Shown piece by piece: positions 1 to 5,248 of a stretch of DNA of 7,679 nt; within the stretch, counting starts at the first letter, position 1; every line of letters begins with the position of its first letter. This stretch comes from JAWXCB01 sp034440455 (lineage in GTDB: Bacteria > Bacteroidota > Bacteroidia > Chitinophagales > CAIOSU01): contig JAWXCB010000122.1 of assembly GCA_034440455.1 (NCBI GenBank), forward strand, positions 1 to 7,679, in the 5' to 3' direction. The notes under the pieces are model-generated. The model saw only the letters and a list, made by a program, of their open reading frames with translations, did no database searches and was not told where the DNA came from. The translations under genes were made by a program, and so were the position numbers.

Positions 1-2
1 AG

Positions 3-431
3 TTTGGACTCCCCTCTCCAAATGGAGAGGGGGCGGGGGTGAGGCGGTGCAAAAGAGCGCGTTACCCTTTAGTAAAAGAGTATTTTCCGAAGAAGTCTAT
101 TGTTACCTTGGCGGGCTATCCCATCGGTAATGATACGCACAATCCTGTGTCGCTGGAACAGGTTACAGGTCTTGAACTTTCAACTTCAGGAATGCCGGGC
201 GTGTCAACAGTGAATGTAATCTGGCAAAGGAACAAAGCGGCTGCATACATTGTGCAAACCGCTGCCAGAGCAACTTACGGACCCGCAACCGTTTGGAGTG
301 ACGTTGCTTTTGTAACTACTTCGAAATGTCAATTACCCCTTTCTGCCGGAACATGGTCAGTAAGGATAGTTGCTATTTCGGGTGTTGAACAATCTGAACC
401 GAGCGACCCGATAGCAATCGTTGTAGGATAA
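3..431 (+). CDS. fibronectin-III-like protein, C-terminal part (5' end not resolved)
   Basis: The frame is open from the window edge to TAA at 429-431. The first possible start inside the window is GTG at 39, within the hairpin repeat, giving 130 residues. The C-terminal 90 or so residues, from about SLEQVTGLELS onward, have the beta-strand pattern of a fibronectin type III fold: a V-x-V-x-W strand with a tryptophan (NVIWQRN), an A-x-x-Y-I-V-Q strand, a late G-T-W-S-V-R-I-V-A-I-S-G strand and a terminal SEPSDPIAIVV strand. Bacteroidota encode many proteins of roughly 200 residues in which such a domain follows a helical N-terminal half. Here that N-terminal half is missing or replaced by repeat sequence, so this may be a truncated relative or pseudogene. 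There is no signal peptide at the GTG start. A strong terminator follows 22 bases after the stop, which supports real transcription. The domain assignment is by eye and the start is uncertain. Confidence 0.55.
   Translation, partial: FGLPSPNGEGAGVRRCKRARYPLVKEYFPKKSIVTLAGYPIGNDTHNPVSLEQVTGLELSTSGMPGVSTVNVIWQRNKAAAYIVQTAARATYGPATVWSDVAFVTTSKCQLPLSAGTWSVRIVAISGVEQSEPSDPIAIVVG
11..43. repeat. GC-rich hairpin repeat at the left edge
   Basis: A perfect 9-bp inverted repeat (CCCCTCTCC at 11-19, GGAGAGGGG at 24-32) with an AAAT loop is followed by a G-rich tail ending GGGGGTGAGG. Hairpin-plus-G-rich-tail units of this kind are common dispersed intergenic repeats in Bacteroidota genomes; that statement is from general knowledge, not from a search. 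Here the unit is not followed by a stop codon. The downstream open frame reads straight through it, so it may have inserted into, or truncated, a coding region. A second unit with similar architecture lies at 565-597. It has no U-tract, so it is a poor fit to an intrinsic terminator. Confidence 0.6.
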
Positions 432-453
432 TATACATACGTATTGATGTTGC

Positions 454-493
454 AAAAGCTCTCCGTGATACGGAGAGCTTTTGTTTTTTTTTG
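454..493 (+). terminator. strong intrinsic terminator
   Basis: A perfect 13-bp stem (AAAAGCTCTCCGT at 454-466 and its complement at 470-482) closes a 3-base GAT loop. A G and then a run of about ten T follow. It lies 22 bases after the stop of the preceding + strand gene and separates it from ahcY. The A-run on the left side is only four bases, so termination should mainly act on + strand transcripts. Confidence 0.93.
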
Positions 494-502
494 GCATGAA
501 GC

Positions 503-660
503 ATCACTCCCTTTGTCCCCCTTAAGGGTAAGCAAGCGCGCACAAGCAGCTACGCGCGTGGCAGTCCGCCTTGGGCGGAGAGGTTGGTGGGTGATTGCTC
601 AAAGACACCGCTACCCTGTTGACGAGGGCGCTACCAATGCGACACGCTAAATAAATGAGG
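503..660. repeat. gene-free stretch with clustered small hairpins and short direct repeats
   Basis: Between the terminator and the ahcY promoter I see no credible gene; the open frame over 444-650 has no recognisable protein features. The stretch holds several short symmetric elements. These are the 10-bp palindrome CCCTTAAGGG (519-528), a GCGCG/CGCGC inverted pair (536-540 and 553-557), a TCCGCC-TTG-GGCGGA hairpin (565-579) followed by a G-rich tail GGTTGGTGGGTGA, and a direct repeat CGCTACC (609-615 and 629-635) flanking a CCCT/AGGG mini-stem. The 565-597 unit resembles the hairpin-plus-G-rich-tail unit at 11-43: both carry GGAGAGG next to or within the stem and a downstream GGGTGA. Function unknown. 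It may be a mosaic of dispersed intergenic repeats. Confidence 0.5.
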
Positions 661-739
661 TCAGTACGCGCCAACAAATGTTCATTATTAAATCAACAAT
701 CAATTGAAATCGGGATTTAAAATTTAGCAGAGACTCCCT

Positions 740-747
740 TATCTTTG
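740..747 (+). promoter_or_regulatory. Bacteroidota-type -7 box of ahcY
   Basis: TATCTTTG matches the Bacteroidota sigma-factor -7 consensus TAnnTTTG exactly. It ends 18 bases before the ahcY ATG at 766, so the leader would be only about 11-14 bases, A-rich (AAATAAATAAAACC) and without a Shine-Dalgarno sequence, as usual in this phylum. I see no good -33 TTG at the expected spacing: the only nearby TTG (704-706) is too far away. The box also shows that the upstream in-frame TTG at 745 cannot be the translation start, because it lies inside the box. Confidence 0.7.
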
Positions 748-765
748 CCGAAAATAAATAAAACC

Positions 766-2073
766 ATGATTGACACTACCGTTCGCTACAAAGTGCGCGA
801 TATTAATCTTGCCGAATGGGGCAGAAAAGAAATCCGTCTTGCCGAAGCTGAAATGCCGGGCTTGATGGCGCTTCGTGAAGAGTTCGGAAAGCAGCAACCG
901 CTCAAGGGCGCGCGCATTGCGGGTTGCCTGCACATGACGATTCAAACAGCCGTGCTCATTGAAACGCTCGTTGATTTGGGCGCGGAAGTAACGTGGTCAT
1001 CGTGCAATATTTTCTCCACGCAAGACCATGCCGCTGCTGCGATTGCGGCAAAAGGCATTCCTGTGTATGCATGGAAGGGAATGACGGAAGAAGAATTTAA
1101 CTGGTGCATTGAACAAACGCTGTTTTTCGGTGACGACAACCAGCCGCTCAACATGATTCTTGATGACGGGGGCGACCTCACCAACATGGTGCTGGATAAA
1201 TATCCTGAAATGGTTGCGGGCATTCGCGGCATTTCTGAAGAAACGACAACAGGGGTTCACCGCCTGTATGAGCGCATGAAAAACGGAAAGCTCCCCTTGC
1301 CGTGCATCAACGTAAATGATTCGGTAACGAAATCAAAATTCGACAATAAGTATGGCTGCAAAGAATCGCTCGTTGATTCTATTCGCAGAGCTACCGATGT
1401 GATGATTGCCGGAAAAGTTGCTGTTGTGGCAGGTTATGGCGATGTGGGCAAAGGCTCTGCGCAATCATTGCGTGGCGCGGGCGCAAGAGTTATTGTTACG
1501 GAAATTGACCCGATTTGCGCATTGCAGGCTGCGATGGATGGATATGCGGTGAAGAAAATGGACAACGCGATTGCGGAAGCCGACATCGTGGTAACGGCTA
1601 CGGGCAATACGAACATCATCGTTGACCGTCATTTCAAAAAGATGAAAGACAAAACCATCGTGTGCAACATCGGGCACTTCGATAATGAAATTGATGTATC
1701 ATGGCTGAAAAAGAATTATGGAAAAACGCACGAGAACATCAAGCCGCAGGTTGACAAATACACGATTGACGGCAACGATATTATCCTGCTTGCTGAAGGT
1801 CGCCTTGTGAACTTGGGCTGCGCAATGGGGCATCCTTCGTTTGTGATGTCGAACTCTTTTTCAAATCAGGTGCTTGCGCAAATTGAATTGTGGGCAAACC
1901 ATAAGAAATACAAGAACGAAGTGTACACGCTTCCAAAAGCGCTTGATGAAAAGGTAGCGTTTCTGCATCTCGCAAAGATTGGCGTTGAGTTGGAAACACT
2001 TTCAAAAGACCAGGCTGATTACATTGGCGTGAAGGTGGCAGGACCGTACAAGCCGGAGTATTACCGGTATTGA
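766..2073 (+). CDS. ahcY: S-adenosylhomocysteine hydrolase (adenosylhomocysteinase)
   Basis: This 435-residue cytosolic, NAD-dependent enzyme reversibly splits S-adenosylhomocysteine into homocysteine and adenosine. It removes the product inhibitor of methyltransferases and feeds the methyl cycle. The sequence is full length and strongly conserved. Visible motifs are the substrate-domain CLHMTIQTAVLIETL segment (about 54-68), CNIFSTQDH (80-88), EETTTGVHRL (158-167), the NDSVTKSKFDN stretch (184-194), the NAD-binding glycine-rich loop GYGDVGKG (223-230), and the conserved C-terminal tail ending KPEYYRY, which contributes lysine and tyrosine to the cofactor site of the neighbouring subunit. I chose ATG at 766 because the longer in-frame TTG at 745 overlaps the promoter box. 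It has its own promoter after a strong terminator. pdxJ follows 90 bases downstream and is probably on the same transcript. No SAH riboswitch is visible in the very short leader. Confidence 0.97.
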   Translation: MIDTTVRYKVRDINLAEWGRKEIRLAEAEMPGLMALREEFGKQQPLKGARIAGCLHMTIQTAVLIETLVDLGAEVTWSSCNIFSTQDHAAAAIAAKGIPVYAWKGMTEEEFNWCIEQTLFFGDDNQPLNMILDDGGDLTNMVLDKYPEMVAGIRGISEETTTGVHRLYERMKNGKLPLPCINVNDSVTKSKFDNKYGCKESLVDSIRRATDVMIAGKVAVVAGYGDVGKGSAQSLRGAGARVIVTEIDPICALQAAMDGYAVKKMDNAIAEADIVVTATGNTNIIVDRHFKKMKDKTIVCNIGHFDNEIDVSWLKKNYGKTHENIKPQVDKYTIDGNDIILLAEGRLVNLGCAMGHPSFVMSNSFSNQVLAQIELWANHKKYKNEVYTLPKALDEKVAFLHLAKIGVELETLSKDQADYIGVKVAGPYKPEYYRY

Positions 2074-2160
2074 TTTGATGATTCGGTGATTTGATAATTT
2101 GGTAGTTCGATAATGAAAATACAAGTGATTCATTCATCACCGAATCAACAAATTACCGAA
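2074..2160. repeat. inverted 8-bp-period tandem repeat in the ahcY-pdxJ gap
   Basis: Starting one base after the ahcY stop, five consecutive 8-base units of the form TTYGRTRR run from 2074 to 2113: TTTGATGA, TTCGGTGA, TTTGATAA, TTTGGTAG, TTCGATAA. After about 23 unrelated bases the complementary form appears at 2137-2160 as three 8-base units (TCACCGAA, TCAACAAA, TTACCGAA). The arms form an inverted repeat: 2074-2090 pairs with 2136-2152 at 16 of 17 positions, 12 of them contiguous, across a loop of 45 bases. The right arm ends 11 bases before the pdxJ ATG. An RNA hairpin here could influence pdxJ translation or partly attenuate read-through. Similar AT-rich periodic inverted arrays are seen between genes in Bacteroidota, which is general knowledge. 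I do not know a function. Confidence 0.8.
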
Positions 2161-2163
2161 TCA

Positions 2164-2886
2164 ATGACCAAGCTCTCCGTCAACATCAATAAAGTAGCGC
2201 TGCTGCGCAATTCGCGCGGGGGCAATCTTCCTGATTTGATTCAGGTGGCGAAAGACTGCGAGCGTTTCGGAGCGCATGGCATCACCGTGCATCCGCGCCC
2301 CGATGAGCGGCACATTAAATTTTATGATGTCGTTGCTTTGAAAGAAGTAGTGAAAGGCGAGTTGAATATTGAAGGCTATCCATCGGAAACATTCATCAAG
2401 CTGATTAAAAAAGTGAAGCCGCACCAGGTAACGCTCGTGCCTGATGCGCCCAACGCGCTCACCTCAAGCGAAGGGTGGGACACGATGAAGCATCAGCACT
2501 TTTTAAAGCAGGTGATTCTCGACATCAAGCAGTTTGGCATTCGCGTGTCGCTGTTCGTTGACCCGATTGAGCAATTCATTGAAGGCGCAGCTATCGTTGA
2601 GGCTGACCGTGTTGAACTCTACACCGGCACGTATGCCAAGACCTATCCGAAAGACCCGAATAAAGCAATCCTGAAATACGGCAAAGCCGCCAAGTTCTGC
2701 GACATGCTCGGCTTGGAAATCAACGCAGGGCATGATTTGAATTTGGAGAATCTCGCCTTTCTCAAAGAGAATATCCCGCAACTGAAAGAAGTGTCCATCG
2801 GGCACGCGCTCATCAGCGATGCGCTGTACTACGGCTTAGAGAATACAATTGGAATGTATTTGATGCGGCTGGACGCGGTGAAGTAA
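2164..2886 (+). CDS. pdxJ: pyridoxine 5'-phosphate synthase
   Basis: This 240-residue TIM-barrel enzyme condenses 1-deoxy-D-xylulose 5-phosphate with 3-amino-2-oxopropyl phosphate to form pyridoxine 5'-phosphate, the last ring-closing step of DXP-dependent vitamin B6 synthesis. Conserved elements are the N-terminal LSVNINKVALLRNSRGG (about 4-20), the active-site HPRPDERHI (43-51, with the catalytic His and Arg), the Glu of NIEGYPSE (about 68-75), TLVPD...TSSEGWD (89-105), VELYTG (149-154), NAGHDLNLEN with the second catalytic His (186-195), and the phosphate-binding VSIGHALISDAL near 209-220. An in-frame ATG at 2113 would add 17 residues, but these are encoded by the inverted 8-bp repeat and do not belong to the family. 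ATG at 2164, giving MTKLSVNINK, matches the usual PdxJ start. No separate promoter is evident, so it is likely co-transcribed with ahcY. It converges with the phosphatase gene, and the 29-base gap between the two stops holds no convincing terminator. Confidence 0.96.
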   Translation: MTKLSVNINKVALLRNSRGGNLPDLIQVAKDCERFGAHGITVHPRPDERHIKFYDVVALKEVVKGELNIEGYPSETFIKLIKKVKPHQVTLVPDAPNALTSSEGWDTMKHQHFLKQVILDIKQFGIRVSLFVDPIEQFIEGAAIVEADRVELYTGTYAKTYPKDPNKAILKYGKAAKFCDMLGLEINAGHDLNLENLAFLKENIPQLKEVSIGHALISDALYYGLENTIGMYLMRLDAVK

Positions 2887-2915
2887 AGGCTTTAGAGAAG
2901 TGAAGTTGAAACGCT

Positions 2916-3974
2916 TTATTCAAAACTCAATTCACTCAGTTTCACCTTCCGCGCAATGCGCACTTTATCTTTTAAATCAATAATCTTAAACGTGAGTTCG
3001 GGGTCTTCTTGCTGCCAGTCAATTTCAATCATGCCGAAATGATTTTCCATCACCGCGCCATCCACACGGTTGAAGTTGGGCGTTGCAAACCTCCACGTAG
3101 CAGTGATGCCGCTGGAAGTGATGTCATAAATAGGATAAAGCCCTTCTTCCTTCAGCTTTGAAATCTCGGCATAATGCACATCGCCCGAAATGAAAACAAC
3201 TCCGCTGGCTCTTGTCTCTTTAATAAGATTCAACATGCGCCTTTGTTCCTGCGGAAAATTCGCCCATGCCTCATAGCTATTCCACGTAATGCCAAACTGT
3301 GTGCTTGATGCGATGATGCGCACATCGGCAGGCAGCAGGAACTGTTCTTTCAGCCAGTTCCATTGTGTTTCTCCAAGCAAAGAGGAGTCGCCTGTTTCAT
3401 AAGACCAGTAGTCAAGTCCATAATGAAAATCTTTCTTGTTCACCGCTTCATTTTGGTAAGCGCGTAAATTATCGCGGAAGTAGCGCAGGTCAAGCAAAAT
3501 GATTTGCACCGCGCGACCATCTCCTTCATAGAAATAACTTGTGTAAATGCCTTCACGCTGCTGGCGCACATCGTCTTTTGGCACTTTCCAGAAGTCGAGA
3601 AAGATTTCTTTTGATTCTTTTTTAAACGGATAGTGCCTGCCTGCATCGTTGCGTCCGTAGTCATGGTCATCCCAGATGGCAAGCACTTCTGCTGTTTCAC
3701 ATAATTGCTTGAACTCTTTTTTCTCGCCCAGCATTTTATATTTCTCCCGCAACACGTTCATATCATCCGTGTCGCCATAAATATTGTCGCCAAGAAACAC
3801 AAACACATCCGGCTTCTTTGATGCAGCTAACGACAGAATAGGTTGCGGCTTATCTTGTTTGCCGCACGAGCCAAAGGCAATCGTTGAAATGAGCGGATGC
3901 TCGTGTTCTTTCCCGGAATCATTTTGGATAAAAGAAAAAGAAAGGAAGATAAAAGCGAGAGGAAGGTATTTCAT
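2916..3974 (-). CDS. PhoD-like metallophosphatase (alkaline phosphatase D family), secreted
   Basis: A 352-residue protein of the PhoD-like calcineurin-superfamily phosphatases, expected to hydrolyse phosphate mono- or diesters outside the cytoplasm. The N-terminus MKYLPLAFIFLSFSFIQ is a hydrophobic secretion signal. No clear lipobox cysteine follows, so I infer Sec export to the periplasm or beyond. Metal-site motifs appear in family order: FGSCGKQ (34-40), FLGDNIYGD (60-68), IWDDHDYGRNDAG (100-112), LLDLRYFRD (160-168), LGETQWNWL (200-208), SSTQ (223-226) and SGDVHYAE (263-270). A TTG at 3983 would add three residues, but ATG at 3974 gives a normal signal peptide and sits 17 bases after a good -7 box. 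It lies downstream of, and in the same direction as, the DUF4442 gene, with its own promoter between them. It converges with pdxJ. Substrate is unknown; a phospholipid, teichoic or nucleic acid ester cannot be told apart from sequence. Confidence 0.92.
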   Translation of the reverse strand: MKYLPLAFIFLSFSFIQNDSGKEHEHPLISTIAFGSCGKQDKPQPILSLAASKKPDVFVFLGDNIYGDTDDMNVLREKYKMLGEKKEFKQLCETAEVLAIWDDHDYGRNDAGRHYPFKKESKEIFLDFWKVPKDDVRQQREGIYTSYFYEGDGRAVQIILLDLRYFRDNLRAYQNEAVNKKDFHYGLDYWSYETGDSSLLGETQWNWLKEQFLLPADVRIIASSTQFGITWNSYEAWANFPQEQRRMLNLIKETRASGVVFISGDVHYAEISKLKEEGLYPIYDITSSGITATWRFATPNFNRVDGAVMENHFGMIEIDWQQEDPELTFKIIDLKDKVRIARKVKLSELSFE

Positions 3975-3991
3975 TGCCGACAACTTTGAGC

Positions 3992-4022
3992 CAAAGGTGT
4001 CAAACTATTTTGAAACGCTCAA
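3992..4022 (-). promoter_or_regulatory. predicted promoter of the PhoD-like gene
   Basis: On the - strand, CACCTTTG (3999 to 3992) matches the Bacteroidota -7 consensus TAnnTTTG at all but the first base. A TTG (4022 to 4020) lies 20 bases upstream, the right place for the -33 element. The box ends 17 bases before the ATG at 3974, almost the same geometry as the ahcY promoter. A short inverted repeat, TTTTGA-N5-TCAAAA (4008-4024), overlaps the -33 element and could be an operator; that last point is speculative. Confidence 0.5.
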
Positions 4023-4056
4023 AAGCTGCGGGAAACTTTAACAAAGAGATAATTGA

Positions 4057-4584
4057 TTACCCTCTTTTCTTAAACGACCAAGTGAAAGTAAACTTCGCCA
4101 CCTCCGAGCCGTCTTCCGCCCTGCCGATGGTTTGCACCCTTTGTGTAACTGCTTCGCCTGTATTTTGCGCGCGCTCAACAGCAGCAAGCAGTTTGTCTCC
4201 ATCTTCGCAAGTAAATGTTGTAAGGGAAGTTGCCTTCTTAATGAACTCCGCTTCCATGCTAACGATAATCACAGCAACAGTCGGTGTACATTTATACACA
4301 GCAAGCAAAGCCAGCGAACCGTTTGATAATTCAGCCGCCATTGCCAACGCAGCGAAGTAAGCTGACTTGAACGGGTTAGTCGTAATCCAGCGATAGGGAA
4401 CGGTTGCCTCACACCGGTGCATGTCAAGATATTTCAACTTCATGCCCGCAAGCAAACCAAGCGGCACTTTGCGCAGCAGAAAATAGCGAAACATCCAGGG
4501 GTTCATCATCTTCCCGATGAAATCCTTGTGTTCATCGGTGAGATAAAAGGGGGCTTTTACTGAAGTTGCTGTAAGCGTTGTCAT
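4057..4584 (-). CDS. DUF4442 domain protein, hotdog-fold thioesterase-like
   Basis: This 175-residue cytosolic protein is recognised as a DUF4442 (hotdog superfamily, thioesterase-like) protein by its order of segments. These are MMNPWMFRYFLLRKVPLGLLAGMK (about 26-49), the strand ATVPYRWITTNPFKS (60-74), the central hotdog helix SAYFAALAMAAELSNG (74-89), the strand-rich VAVIIVSMEAEFIKKATSLTTFTCEDG (about 102-128), and the closing RAEDGSEVAKFTFTWSFKK strand. Hotdog proteins act on acyl-CoA or acyl-ACP thioesters, but no substrate is known for this group. The start ATG overlaps the hepT stop as ATGA, so its translation is probably coupled to hepT. The first 25 or so residues look like an extension to the usual domain, and ATGs at residues 26 or 27 are alternative starts. 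Sampled GC (about 50%) is higher than in the preceding toxin-antitoxin pair, suggesting it is native and the pair was placed upstream. No clear terminator follows. Confidence 0.85.
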   Translation of the reverse strand: MTTLTATSVKAPFYLTDEHKDFIGKMMNPWMFRYFLLRKVPLGLLAGMKLKYLDMHRCEATVPYRWITTNPFKSAYFAALAMAAELSNGSLALLAVYKCTPTVAVIIVSMEAEFIKKATSLTTFTCEDGDKLLAAVERAQNTGEAVTQRVQTIGRAEDGSEVAKFTFTWSFKKRG

Positions 4585-4940
4585 TTATTGTTTTGTTCTG
4601 ATTTTAAAATTTGCTCTATCTCTTTTACATTTTCGGGAAGATGACTAATTGTTATATCCCAAATTGTATCATAATCAATTCCAAAATAATCATGTGACAC
4701 GCGATTTCTCAAACGATACATTTGATCCCAAGGAAGGTTGGGATATTTTTCCTTCAATTCCTCCGGTAAATTTTTTGAGGCTTCACCGATAATTTCAAAA
4801 TTCCTGATTACCGCGTCAACCGTTTTATAGTCTTCCTTGAATGTTTCGCTATTCAGCCCTTGCACATACTCGCTGATCCTTTTCATTAAAAGAAGAATAT
4901 CTTCAAGATAATGCAGATATTGTCTGCCCTGCTTACTCAC
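4581..4940 (-). CDS. hepT: HepT-like HEPN ribonuclease toxin (DUF86)
   Basis: This 119-residue all-helical HEPN protein is the toxin of the MntA/HepT type VII toxin-antitoxin family. Known HepT toxins are RNases that are neutralised when the cognate MntA transfers AMP to the tyrosine of the active-site motif. The motif R-x4-H-x-Y is intact here: R78, H83 and Y85 in RNRVSHDY. The preceding signature AVIRNFEIIGEASKNLP (43-59) and the PWDQMYRLRN segment (70-79) are typical of DUF86. The start is GTG at 4940-4938, which overlaps the mntA stop as GTGA. The next methionine is residue 19, inside helix 1, so GTG is preferred. The stop overlaps the start of the DUF4442 gene. Sampled GC is about 27-33%, clearly below the flanking genes, which points to horizontal acquisition. 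Confidence 0.93.
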   Translation of the reverse strand: MSKQGRQYLHYLEDILLLMKRISEYVQGLNSETFKEDYKTVDAVIRNFEIIGEASKNLPEELKEKYPNLPWDQMYRLRNRVSHDYFGIDYDTIWDITISHLPENVKEIEQILKSEQNNK

Positions 4941-5227
4941 ACGTATTTCACTTGTTTCAAAATCTGTTCCCTGAGTTGTTTCTTCAAGGCTTTCTTTGTC
5001 ACGAGATCAATCTTTAAGTTCAATTGCGTTTCGAGAAATTTTTCCAGCGTTAAAAAATTCCACCCGATTGGTTTTGATAGCTCAACAAGAATATCCAAGT
5101 CGCTTGTTGCGGTTTGTTCATTGGAGGAATAAGAGCCGAAGTAACCGATTTTCTCAACAAAGAAGTTCTGTTTGAGAGCAGGCTTTAGTTCCTTTAATTT
5201 ACTTTCAATTTGTAACGGGGATAACAT
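4937..5227 (-). CDS. mntA: MntA-like minimal nucleotidyltransferase antitoxin
   Basis: This 96-residue minimal nucleotidyltransferase is the expected antitoxin of the adjacent HepT. Family members AMPylate the HepT active-site tyrosine and so switch off its RNase. The catalytic pattern G-S-x10-D-x-D is complete (G31-S32, D43, D45 in a stretch ending SDLDILVEL), and a third acidic residue is present in KIDLVT (D74). The N-terminal 20 residues form the usual leading helix. ATG at 5227 begins 21 bases after the parC stop, in the same direction. No convincing promoter fits in that gap, so at least part of its transcription may come from parC. The stop is shared with the hepT GTG start, so the two products should be made in a coupled way. 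Sampled GC is about 37%. Confidence 0.92.
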   Translation of the reverse strand: MLSPLQIESKLKELKPALKQNFFVEKIGYFGSYSSNEQTATSDLDILVELSKPIGWNFLTLEKFLETQLNLKIDLVTKKALKKQLREQILKQVKYV

Positions 5228-5248
5228 GCAATAAAGTTACGTATAAAC

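Noticed and set aside
444..650. Open frame on the + strand between the first gene and ahcY (68 residues).
   Set aside because: It begins just before the terminator stem and runs through it and the hairpin-rich repeats. Its composition is R/A-rich without any domain pattern.
590..655. tRNA-like pattern on the - strand (a GCATTGGTAGCGCC D-arm-like stretch and a stem around GTCAACA).
   Set aside because: The loop lacks U33 in the only register that gives a five-pair anticodon stem, no T-arm of normal geometry follows, and the acceptor ends do not pair. At best a remnant or coincidence.
748..765. SAH or SAM riboswitch in front of ahcY.
   Set aside because: The predicted leader is under 20 bases, too short for any aptamer, and no riboswitch-like conserved core is seen upstream.
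2884..2894. 11-bp palindrome TAAAGGCTTTA at the pdxJ stop as a terminator or binding site.
   Set aside because: With a one-base centre it cannot form an RNA hairpin, there is no T-run, and a short AT-rich palindrome is expected by chance.
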